Shown: positions 18,311 to 25,874 of the stretch, one piece after another
How the letters are laid out: the number at the start of each line of letters is the position of its first letter
Numbering within the stretch: the stretch's first letter is position 1
Translations under genes and position numbers: made by a program
Assembly: GCA_029210045.1 (NCBI GenBank)
Contig: JARGNX010000007.1
Span: 109,455-173,454 of the forward strand
From: Coxiellaceae bacterium
Lineage (GTDB): Bacteria > Pseudomonadota > Gammaproteobacteria > Coxiellales > Coxiellaceae
DNA: 64,000 nt
Reading direction: 5' to 3'
Notes under the pieces: generated by a model
The model's input: the letters and a program-made list of their open reading frames with translations, nothing else
Database searches by the model: none
What the model was told of the DNA's origin: nothing

Positions 18311-18378
18311 ACGCCAAATCAGTACATTACATTAATCCACTATCTATCTAAAACATTGATTTATTTTCGATTGTTCGA

Positions 18379-18407
18379 TTGCTATTTAGCGCCCGTATCT
18401 GTACAAT
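18379..18407 (+). promoter_or_regulatory. Possible sigma-70 promoter of the second kinase
   Basis: TTGCTA (18379-18384), 17 bp, TACAAT (18402-18407). There is no tandem TTAA pair here, so the two adjacent kinases appear to be transcribed from different kinds of promoter. Confidence 0.4.
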
Positions 18408-18446
18408 AAATGTATAAAATACAAGATATAGATATCAGTGATTATA

Positions 18447-19592
18447 ATGCCTAATTCTAAGAAAATTAAACCTAAAAAAACTGAAATGAAAGTGATGCCA
18501 TTAGCATTGCGAAGGCTTCATGCTGCGACGGAGGAGACCAAGTCGACTACGTCATCGCCACTGAGCAGTCGTGTTATTGCGGCCATGCGGTGTGGTGAAT
18601 ATAGGATTGATGCAACACAAGCTAAAGTGATTGGTTATGGTGTCAGTGGTGATGTCACTGTTTGCCAAATTGTATTGCCGAACGATGAAATAAAATGGGC
18701 GGCGAGAAAAAACAAAGATATGGTGGAAGTTGATCGTCACCTGCGTGCTATGCAGCGTGAAGGTAAGGCGCAGCAGAGTAGTGTCGATACCCATGTGGTG
18801 TCTTTATTGGGGTGGGATGATGAGTATATGTATACATCGTTGGGTGAGCTGGGCTCAGTGCGTGACCTTGATATCCCGCGTCGCTTAGCGCAAGCTTCGA
18901 CGGTTGGTGAGCAAAGTAAATGGCTATCGTATATTTTTCAAGTGACTAAGCAGGTGGCTCAAGGCTTGTGCCATATTCATAGTAATCACATTGTTCATGG
19001 TGATATTAAAGGTCAGAATCTTTTTGCGAATAAAACGGGTGATGTGTTTATTGGTGACTTTGGTTTAAGTCGAACGGCAAGGGATAGTGAGTGGTATAAA
19101 AAGAAACCTGATTTGCAAAATGCTTGGGGAGTGTTGGCGTATCTTTTGGATGACTTTAATGTGCCATCGGATCAACTGGATGCTCTGAAGATTATAAAGC
19201 AAGAGTTTGAGGGGGTTTATCAAGCGGGGGAAAACTTTAAGCGTGCGCCCATACAATCAGCACAGCATTTATTGGATAGATTGCAAGTTGTAAATAGGAG
19301 GCAATTATTTAAACCGGTAGTTTTACAGTCAAAGCCAAGTAGGCATGGGCGTTATGAAATAACAGCCATAAAATTTAAGAAGCGAAAGAGTCGTCGATCG
19401 CTGTCTCAAGGGCCGCGTGGTCGAGTGGCTGAGTTAAAGCAGCAGAGGCGCCGGCGTTCCTCATCAACACCCGCCAGTTTGCGAACCAGGAGTTCATTAT
19501 TTCAGGTGCGTAAATCAGCAAGACAAGCCGCGGTTGATAGTGACGAGCTGCATCCGAATGTGACTAAACGGCGCGGACGTTGGCACCGATAA
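18447..19592 (+). CDS. Eukaryotic-like protein kinase with reduced C-lobe
   Basis: A 381-residue protein with kinase motifs GYGVSGDV (glycine loop), K88 in WAARKNK, HGDIKGQNLF (D186, N191) and GDFGLSR (DFG 204-206). After DFG there is no clear APE motif, and the activation segment runs quickly into NAWGVLAYLL, which stands where the DxWS.G helix should be. The C-lobe thus looks shortened. The last 90 residues are strongly basic (KKRKSRRSL, QQRRRRSSS), possibly for nucleic-acid, acidic-lipid or nuclear targeting. It follows the first kinase by 136 bp but differs enough that any duplication is old. Start taken at the ATG at 18447; a GTG three codons upstream is possible. Confidence 0.78.
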   Translation: MPNSKKIKPKKTEMKVMPLALRRLHAATEETKSTTSSPLSSRVIAAMRCGEYRIDATQAKVIGYGVSGDVTVCQIVLPNDEIKWAARKNKDMVEVDRHLRAMQREGKAQQSSVDTHVVSLLGWDDEYMYTSLGELGSVRDLDIPRRLAQASTVGEQSKWLSYIFQVTKQVAQGLCHIHSNHIVHGDIKGQNLFANKTGDVFIGDFGLSRTARDSEWYKKKPDLQNAWGVLAYLLDDFNVPSDQLDALKIIKQEFEGVYQAGENFKRAPIQSAQHLLDRLQVVNRRQLFKPVVLQSKPSRHGRYEITAIKFKKRKSRRSLSQGPRGRVAELKQQRRRRSSSTPASLRTRSSLFQVRKSARQAAVDSDELHPNVTKRRGRWHR

Positions 19593-19758
19593 GCACTTTA
19601 ATTCCAATTAAGCACGGCGATAAGCCCAGAGGAAAAAAGCGCAAGTCTGAAGAAGATAATACAGATCTACTTCGTTGCAAATCACAATGATTTTCATAAA
19701 TATTTTATATTAAAGAGCACTTATATTAACGAGCTAATAAACATACCACGTCAATTTT

Positions 19759-19787
19759 TTGACATTGCTAGAATTACCAAATAGACT
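19759..19787 (+). promoter_or_regulatory. Sigma-70 promoter of the small exported protein
   Basis: TTGACA (19759-19764), 17 bp, TAGACT (19782-19787); the start codon at 19825 follows 38 bp later. The rest of the 232 bp gap after the kinase gene is AT-rich with nothing else I can support. Confidence 0.6.
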
Positions 19788-19824
19788 GGGCCGCTTTCAT
19801 AACTCATTAATAAAGGGCGCATCC

Positions 19825-20193
19825 ATGAAACTCACAAAACTCATCCTATGCGGGTTAGTATTTGCTTCAAGTGTACTATCCACTGGTTACGCGTTAAAAT
19901 GCCCAGATGCCGCAGTACTGAAAGCGGTTGGTTTTACACAAATCAAACTTGATCCCTACATCAGCACGGCAATGACCATTGGCTATTTTAATACCGATAG
20001 GCAGTGGGGGCTTTCTACTTTTTTAACATTGGAAGAAGCTAGAGCACCAGCACAAAATGTTCTTATTGATCTTAACAAAAGCCTAGCTGACTTGCAGTAT
20101 GTCAAACAATCAAATGAAGGCTCAAAGAAATTCTATTGCATCTATCGTTTTGACCATGGACAACGCCCAGCTATCGTAATGACCAGGCTGTAG
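19825..20193 (+). CDS. Small exported protein
   Basis: A 122-residue protein with a clear signal peptide (MKLTKLILCGLVFASSVLS, cleavage probably after TGYA). The mature part is about 99 residues with two cysteines (CPDAAV near the N-terminus and FYCIYRF near the C-terminus) that could form a disulfide. The CPDAAVLKAVGF start of the mature part recalls small secreted proteins of the DUF4949 type in Legionella, but that is memory of a pattern only. The frame is open 22 codons upstream, but the signal peptide fixes the start. Confidence 0.7.
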   Translation: MKLTKLILCGLVFASSVLSTGYALKCPDAAVLKAVGFTQIKLDPYISTAMTIGYFNTDRQWGLSTFLTLEEARAPAQNVLIDLNKSLADLQYVKQSNEGSKKFYCIYRFDHGQRPAIVMTRL

Positions 20194-20485
20194 TAGCGAT
20201 AATATGCCTGTGTATGAGCAATTTTATGCATTAGCTGAATAAGTGTGTCCATAGGATTCTTAAAAGGTTTTATTTGGCGTGTAGCTGAATTAACAGCTAA
20301 CGGTTCACAAGTCATTCTCAATCAAGGTGAAGGTGGCATTGAAGCGAATCGGTTGGGCTCGTATTGCCATAGTTCCCATGTAAGGCGAGTGGTTAGATGC
20401 ATTTGTAAAGAATTAGGGCATTGATTGCGCTGATGCGGCTGATGATCTACCATGCTGCTGGAGTTACCCTTATATATGGACCGGC
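20194..20485. other. Intergenic region with possible coding remnant
   Basis: 292 bp before murJ. One plus-strand frame from about 20250 to 20424 reads through roughly 55 codons of protein-like sequence (GFLKGFIWRVAELTANGSQ) but has no convincing start, and I do not recognise it. It may be a decayed gene fragment. The murJ promoter must lie in the last part, but I see no strong hexamers. Confidence 0.3.
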
Positions 20486-22042
20486 ATGAGTAAAAAATTA
20501 GCTAAATCAACCTCCTTAGTGGGCGGAATGACATTGTTGTCACGCTTGTTGGGGTTTATTCGTGATGTGATCTTTGCTGAAGTGTTTGGAGCAACGGCTG
20601 GGTTTGATGCGTTCATTATTGCATTTAAATTACCCAACTTTATGCGGCGCTTATTTGGTGAGGGAGCATTTTCACAAGCCTTTGTGCCGGTGTTGGCGGA
20701 ATATAAAGAGCAACGTCCGCATGAGGATGTTAAAGAGTTTGTCAATCGTATCGCCGGTTGTTTAGGTATGGCATTGTTTATCGTGGTGATCATTGCCGAG
20801 ATTGCGGCGCCTGGGATTATTACGATTTTCGCCCCGGGTTTTATTGAGCATCCCGATAAATTTTTCTTGGCGTCACATTTATTACGCTGGACGTTTCCTT
20901 ATTTATTATTTATTGCGTTAACAGCATTCTGTGGCGCGATACTAAATACCTTTAGTAAATTTGCTGTGCCGGCATTTACACCGGTGTTATTAAACTTAAC
21001 GTTTATTGTGGTGGCTTTGTGGTGGGCGCCGCATACCGCGAATCCCATTATGACTTTGGCGTGGGGTGTGTTAATTGCCGGTGTTTTACAGCTGGCGTTA
21101 CAACTGCCATTTTTAGCACATCAAAAAGTGTTGCCAGTACCTAAGTGGGGTTGGAATGATCCGGGGGTGATTAAGGTATTAAAGCTGATGTTGCCCGCTT
21201 TGTTTGGTGTCTCGGTAGCACAGATTGGCTTGTTAACCGATAACTTCTTTGCTTCATTTTTGCCGACAGGCAGTATTTCTTGGTTGTATTATTCCGATCG
21301 TTTTACTTATTTGCCATTAGGGGTGATTGGTGTTGCCTTGTCGACGGTGGTGTTGCCGTATCTCTCTAAGCAATATGCTTCGCGTTCTAATCAAGCTTAT
21401 TCGCATACGCTGAATTGGGCGTTGCGCTGTGCGTTGGTGATTGGTGTGCCAGCTGCTGTGGGTTTGATTACGATGTCTGGTCCTATCTTAGCCACGTTAG
21501 TGCATCATGGGGCATTTAATGACAACGATGTGCGTATGACACAGCAGAGTCTGGTTGCCTTTGCTATTGGACTACCGGGTTTTATGTTGGTCAAAGTGTT
21601 AGCGTCGGGTTTTTATTCGCGCCAGAATATTAAAACGCCGGTGCGTATTGCAGCACTATGTGTTGTTTTGAATATTGTATTAAATATCGCTTTGATAAAA
21701 CCATTGGCGCATGCAGGTTTAGCCTTGGCGACATCGATTTCTTCGTTATTAAATGCAGGTCTTTTGTGGCGTGGATTAGTAAAGAAACATTTTTTTACGG
21801 TGCAGTCTGGTTGGTTAAAGTTATCTGCTCGAATGTTTGTCGCCGTCGTTGTTATGGCAGCATTGGTGCTATGGTTGGCGGGTGATTTACAGCAGTGGTT
21901 AGTGATGGGGTTGTGGGATCGTATCTGGCGATTGGTGTTGTTTATCGTTGCAGGCTTTGTGGCTTACTTTGCTGTGTTGTATGTATTAGGCATGCGGCTG
22001 AAAGATTTTTCGGCGCCGGAAAAGCAAGTGGAGCCGAAGTAA
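20486..22042 (+). CDS. murJ: Lipid II flippase MurJ (MviN)
   Basis: Polytopic inner-membrane protein that flips the peptidoglycan precursor lipid II to the periplasm. It has 518 residues and about 14 hydrophobic segments. The N-terminal SLVGGMTLLSRLLGFIRDVIFA, the FGEGAFSQAFVPVL loop and the later LPLGVIGVALSTVVLP are family hallmarks, including the arginines of the first membrane segments. Its stop overlaps the ribF start by one base (TAATG), so the two are translationally coupled, as in other gammaproteobacteria. Confidence 0.97.
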   Translation: MSKKLAKSTSLVGGMTLLSRLLGFIRDVIFAEVFGATAGFDAFIIAFKLPNFMRRLFGEGAFSQAFVPVLAEYKEQRPHEDVKEFVNRIAGCLGMALFIVVIIAEIAAPGIITIFAPGFIEHPDKFFLASHLLRWTFPYLLFIALTAFCGAILNTFSKFAVPAFTPVLLNLTFIVVALWWAPHTANPIMTLAWGVLIAGVLQLALQLPFLAHQKVLPVPKWGWNDPGVIKVLKLMLPALFGVSVAQIGLLTDNFFASFLPTGSISWLYYSDRFTYLPLGVIGVALSTVVLPYLSKQYASRSNQAYSHTLNWALRCALVIGVPAAVGLITMSGPILATLVHHGAFNDNDVRMTQQSLVAFAIGLPGFMLVKVLASGFYSRQNIKTPVRIAALCVVLNIVLNIALIKPLAHAGLALATSISSLLNAGLLWRGLVKKHFFTVQSGWLKLSARMFVAVVVMAALVLWLAGDLQQWLVMGLWDRIWRLVLFIVAGFVAYFAVLYVLGMRLKDFSAPEKQVEPK

Positions 22043-22983
22043 TGCGGTTGATTCGGGGATGGCATAATTTAAAAAAACTATCTCAGCGTTCAGTGGTGAC
22101 CATTGGTAATTTTGATGGTGTGCATCGGGGGCATCAATCATTATTACAAGATGTGCGTAAACGTGCTGATGAGCTCAGTGCGTTATCTGTTGTTGTTATA
22201 TTTGAACCGCATCCATTGGAATTTTTTGCGCCAGATAAAGCACCGGCGCGTTTAATGAAGTTACGTGAAAAGTTGGTTGCATTACAAGAAAATCATGTTG
22301 ATGTGGTGGTTTGTTTACGTTTTAATCGTTGGCTAGCGGATATGTCTGCTGAAGATTTTGTGAATCATTTATTAGTTGAAAAACTGCAAGCGCAGACGGT
22401 TGTAGTGGGTGATGATTTTCGCTTTGGCGCTAAACGTCAAGGGGATGTGGCACTATTAAAGCAAATGGGATCGCAGTGTGACTTTACGGTAGATGAGATG
22501 CCGACGTTAACTGAGGCGGATGATCGCGTTAGCAGTACGCGAGTACGGCAGGCATTAGCCAATGATGATTTGGCAACAGCCGAGCAGTTGTTGGGTCATC
22601 GTTATACCTTGGTAGGCAAGGTGGTTCATGGTGACCGCATTGGGCGTCAACTTGGGTATCCAACCGCTAATCTCTATTTGCATCGCAGTAAAGTAGCGAT
22701 TACGGGTGTGTTTGTGGTTCGAGCTAAAATAAATAATGATGATGAGTGGCACTATGGCGCTGCCAATTTAGGCACACGCCCAGCGGTGAATGGTACGCGT
22801 ATTTTATTGGAGGTGTATCTATTCGATTTCGGTCGCGATATTTATGGGCAAAACTTACAAGTTGAATTGCTGCATAAAATCCGTGATGAAGAACCTTTCG
22901 ATAGTCTTGAGGCACTTAAGCTTAAGATCGATGAAGACGTTGGTGTTGCAAAGCAATATTTGATCTGTCATCCCGCACTCTAG
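22042..22983 (+). CDS. ribF: Bifunctional riboflavin kinase/FAD synthetase
   Basis: Makes FMN from riboflavin and then FAD. In the 313-residue product the N-terminal nucleotidyltransferase domain begins VVTIGNFDGVHRGHQ near residue 17 and has TRVRQAL near 172. The C-terminal kinase domain has GDRIGRQLGYPTANL and GAANLGTRPAVNG. The start is the ATG that overlaps the murJ stop. In most relatives ileS and lspA follow directly; here two unrelated genes and repeat DNA intervene and lspA is 37 kb away. Confidence 0.96.
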   Translation: MRLIRGWHNLKKLSQRSVVTIGNFDGVHRGHQSLLQDVRKRADELSALSVVVIFEPHPLEFFAPDKAPARLMKLREKLVALQENHVDVVVCLRFNRWLADMSAEDFVNHLLVEKLQAQTVVVGDDFRFGAKRQGDVALLKQMGSQCDFTVDEMPTLTEADDRVSSTRVRQALANDDLATAEQLLGHRYTLVGKVVHGDRIGRQLGYPTANLYLHRSKVAITGVFVVRAKINNDDEWHYGAANLGTRPAVNGTRILLEVYLFDFGRDIYGQNLQVELLHKIRDEEPFDSLEALKLKIDEDVGVAKQYLICHPAL

Positions 22984-22986
22984 GGT

Positions 22987-23060
22987 GTCATCCCGGAAAT
23001 CGACAGCGTCGATTATCCGGGATCCATATTGAAATGGATTCCTGCTTTCGCAGGAATGAC
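22987..23060. repeat. Composite dispersed palindrome
   Basis: GTCATCCCGG...CCGGGATCC followed by ATTCCTGCTTTCGCAGGAATGAC. Two hairpins are bounded overall by GTCATCC and GGAATGAC. It lies between the convergent ends of ribF and the gene at 23101 and may serve both as terminator. Confidence 0.65.
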
Positions 23061-23100
23061 AAGGCAGAGTGGGTGATCTTCGTTGATGATAGTGGTAAGT

Positions 23101-23682
23101 CTATATCGAAGAGCGACACAGCGATAACGCTGGTTCGATAACTACCTGCTGTAATGGTACTGTTGGTTTAGGTGCTAATTTGTATTGTGCAAATTGAGCT
23201 AACGACAATAGTCCTAATACACCGCCAGTAACGTAGCCTGCAATTTTTCCGTTATGAATTAAAGCCAAGTGATCACCCATTTTGCGCGTTACAAATTTAT
23301 GAATTACATTCATGGCGGCTTCACACCGAGGCAGTATGGTCTTCCAGCTATGATAATCCTTTAAATATTTATCTGAGTGATGCATAAATTGTATTTGAGC
23401 GCTTTGTTTTATTAGCCAATGACAATCCGGTGTAACAGCATTAGCTTCGGTGGCAACCAGTTCGGGGTCGAGTCTAAACATTAAATACGGGCTGGTTAGC
23501 GAATTTAATGATATGGCGTATTGGCTATGCCAAATGTCATCAGCCGTAACGCGAAAAATTTGGCTAAACATATAGGTGGCTGCGACCGTTACAGTTGCTG
23601 CTGTAGCAAGTAAAAAAGTGTTTGCTACATAGCGACCGAGTTGGCGACGAGTCGGTGTTGAGTGAGTTATTATTTTTGTCAT
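23101..23682 (-). CDS. Unknown membrane protein
   Basis: A 193-residue protein with one hydrophobic segment near residues 20-45 (FLLATAATVTVAATYMF) and another near 148-165 (IAGYVTGGVLGLLSLAQF). The central part holds three cysteines (DCHW, PRCEAA and a distal CRSS) and would lie on one side of the membrane, probably the periplasm. No family recognised. It is divergent from the exported NlpC/P60-like gene. A TATAAT-like -10 lies upstream in the 227 bp gap, which otherwise shows only AT-rich sequence. Confidence 0.6.
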   Translation of the reverse strand: MTKIITHSTPTRRQLGRYVANTFLLATAATVTVAATYMFSQIFRVTADDIWHSQYAISLNSLTSPYLMFRLDPELVATEANAVTPDCHWLIKQSAQIQFMHHSDKYLKDYHSWKTILPRCEAAMNVIHKFVTRKMGDHLALIHNGKIAGYVTGGVLGLLSLAQFAQYKLAPKPTVPLQQVVIEPALSLCRSSI

Positions 23683-23909
23683 GATTGCATCCCTTTAATC
23701 ATAGTCAGCCGCATTATATATAAAGTAGCGATATCAACAATCACCGGGGTAGCTGATGTGGTGCTGGCTGTGTCACTTGACTGTTACCAAAATATATTAG
23801 ATAGTGAGTAAATCCATTTACTCTGTTTTTCGCGTGTTATTTTCTGTGTGATTTGTTCGCTTTAATTACCATACTTTATGGTTCCATACACTTGTTTGAG
23901 GTGAATGTA

Positions 23910-25775
23910 GTGAGTTATATAAAATCGCAATTTCTTGGCTTAAATATGGTCGTTCTATGTGCTTGTGCAACCGCTAGCCATGTGTTGCCTGTTTTTTCTG
24001 GTGAGTGGTATACACAGGCAACTTACCAAGTTACTGATGATGGTTGTTTAAGAGGTAATTATTCTTATGAGAATGAAAAATCCGGATCAGCGAAAGAAGT
24101 AGCCTCGGTTTTACTCGAGAATGTTTCTAAGCGGCCTGATTGTGAATGGCGCGATGCTAAATGCATTTATAAAACCACTTCAAATCCACCAGATGATTTC
24201 ATTGGCAGTGCAGCGGATTGGATTATCATTTCTAATGATATTGGTATACAAACCTGGGGCAGAGATTGTGTTAGTGTTAAAGGAGATGTGCTTGATAATA
24301 GCTACGTTACTATTCAACCAAAATATATTTGCCCTGAAGGTTCAAGGTATACGTTGAAGCCAACAGTTAATATTGATGGATGTGAAATACAGCCAGACAC
24401 TTGTTTGGGTGATGTGGCTGGTAGAAGGTTAAGGTTGGGTGATAACACGACTGTTTTGGGTCACGTTGGCATTACAGGGATTGAAGACTATGTGTTGGAA
24501 GTTTTAGATAATGATTCTGTAGTTAATCTTGATGATTTTGAGCAGTTTAAATCAAAGTCTATGGGTGGCTTTTGGGGAGAGAAATATGACCTTAAAAATG
24601 TTAAAGCTTTGACTTACTTGCAGGGTATGCAAATATTTGAGGCTGGTACTAAGCAGGCACTGTACAATCCTAAGTACACTTTAAGCTGGAACTGGCATCC
24701 TGGGAATGACGCATTTCATTTTCGCTGGGATACAAGCAAAAAAATTTGGCATCAAATTTATTCAGCACGAAATGCTTTGTTTCGTTGTGATTCATTTGTG
24801 TATTACTGCTATTTGGCAGGCGCTAATTTACATATTGTGCCGAAATTTCGTTTCCCAGTGAATCCAAAAACCATCTATAGTCAATTCCAATCTGAGCGAA
24901 AACCCGTTGGTGGGAAAGTAAAAGATCAGTCAAGAAACATTTTGACTGGTAATAATTATGTTATTGTTAAAGCAACTTCAGCTTTAATTTTTGCTGTTTT
25001 TGATCACAAAAAATTTGATATCAGTCAGGTTGATCTTGCAACCTATGCTTATGTTCATAATGGCAGGATACCAAAACAAGAAAAGATAAACACCTTATGG
25101 GATATTGCGAATCAATATCAAAGTGATCCTGAAAAATTTGATTATACCATTGATATTTTGAAAGCTTTAAAGCCATTTACACTTATCCCTAGTATTGTTT
25201 CTCTTTATCATCAACAATCAATTGAAAAAAATAAACAAGCTTTGTTATCTCTCCTGAATGAAGTCATCATCTTTTATAAAAAACCTGTTGGTGTCATGGA
25301 AGCATATGATAGTAATGCAAAGCTTGCACAAAAACTTATTGCAAATGTTTTAAGGACGACAAAAGAAATAAAAACATTAGAGGTAGCCTATACGGTGTAT
25401 GCTAACTTAGCATCACCGGAAGATGCATTGGCTATATTGCCATTTGTTACAACAAAAATTAATGCAAATAAGTCGCAAACCTATTTTAACTCCGATCTAG
25501 AAAGGTTGCGTATCATTTTTTCAACTAATCAAATGCAGGCAAAGTACTTACCAAAAATGCTGCAGGAAGCTAAGCGCTATAATACGGACCATAAGGTTAA
25601 TTTTTTTCATGCGTTGTGCTTTATTATGTCTGATCTACCAAAACACTTTATTGATCCGCAGTTGCTCAAGTCGATAAAAGTAAGCTTGGAGTTAAATAAA
25701 CCGCTATTAAAAAATAGCCTTAACGACATTAGGACTCCTTTCTGCGATTACAATCAGGCCATAAGTGTGCAATAG
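23910..25775 (+). CDS. Exported NlpC/P60-like (permuted papain-fold) protein
   Basis: A 621-residue protein with an N-terminal signal peptide (hydrophobic run MVVLCACATASH). Around residues 170-300 it has the marks of a circularly permuted NlpC/P60 domain: RLGDN, then LGHVGIT with H185 before the cysteine, YVLEVLD, and FRCDSFVYYCYLAG with C293 as nucleophile. Such domains are amidases, peptidases or acyltransferases. The N-terminal 150 residues are cysteine-rich and probably disulfide-bonded; the C-terminal 270 residues are helical, with repeat-like Leu patterns. I start at GTG 23910, which follows GAGGTGAA and gives a proper signal peptide; the frame is open to a TTG at 23853. Substrate unknown. 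Confidence 0.68.
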   Translation: MSYIKSQFLGLNMVVLCACATASHVLPVFSGEWYTQATYQVTDDGCLRGNYSYENEKSGSAKEVASVLLENVSKRPDCEWRDAKCIYKTTSNPPDDFIGSAADWIIISNDIGIQTWGRDCVSVKGDVLDNSYVTIQPKYICPEGSRYTLKPTVNIDGCEIQPDTCLGDVAGRRLRLGDNTTVLGHVGITGIEDYVLEVLDNDSVVNLDDFEQFKSKSMGGFWGEKYDLKNVKALTYLQGMQIFEAGTKQALYNPKYTLSWNWHPGNDAFHFRWDTSKKIWHQIYSARNALFRCDSFVYYCYLAGANLHIVPKFRFPVNPKTIYSQFQSERKPVGGKVKDQSRNILTGNNYVIVKATSALIFAVFDHKKFDISQVDLATYAYVHNGRIPKQEKINTLWDIANQYQSDPEKFDYTIDILKALKPFTLIPSIVSLYHQQSIEKNKQALLSLLNEVIIFYKKPVGVMEAYDSNAKLAQKLIANVLRTTKEIKTLEVAYTVYANLASPEDALAILPFVTTKINANKSQTYFNSDLERLRIIFSTNQMQAKYLPKMLQEAKRYNTDHKVNFFHALCFIMSDLPKHFIDPQLLKSIKVSLELNKPLLKNSLNDIRTPFCDYNQAISVQ

Positions 25776-25808
25776 CGGATTGTCATATCCCTGAGACAAT
25801 CAAGCTTA

Positions 25809-25836
25809 TTCACAATGCCTTAAACTGGTGTATACT
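25809..25836 (+). promoter_or_regulatory. Likely ileS promoter
   Basis: TTCACA (25809-25814), 16 bp, TATACT (25831-25836), with the ileS start codon 39 bp downstream. ileS thus seems to have its own promoter rather than relying on murJ-ribF. Confidence 0.45.
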
Positions 25837-25874
25837 GTGTGGCTTTATTGACCTAAATAGATGAATTTATTGCC

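Noticed and set aside
18330-18352. ATTAAT followed after 10 bp by TCTAAA upstream of the second kinase
   Set aside because: The partner half-site is missing and the -10 is poor; a better TTGCTA/TACAAT pair lies closer to the gene.
21895-22041. 49-residue N-terminal extension of ribF
   Set aside because: The extension lies within murJ and is unrelated to the family; the TAATG overlap gives the normal start.
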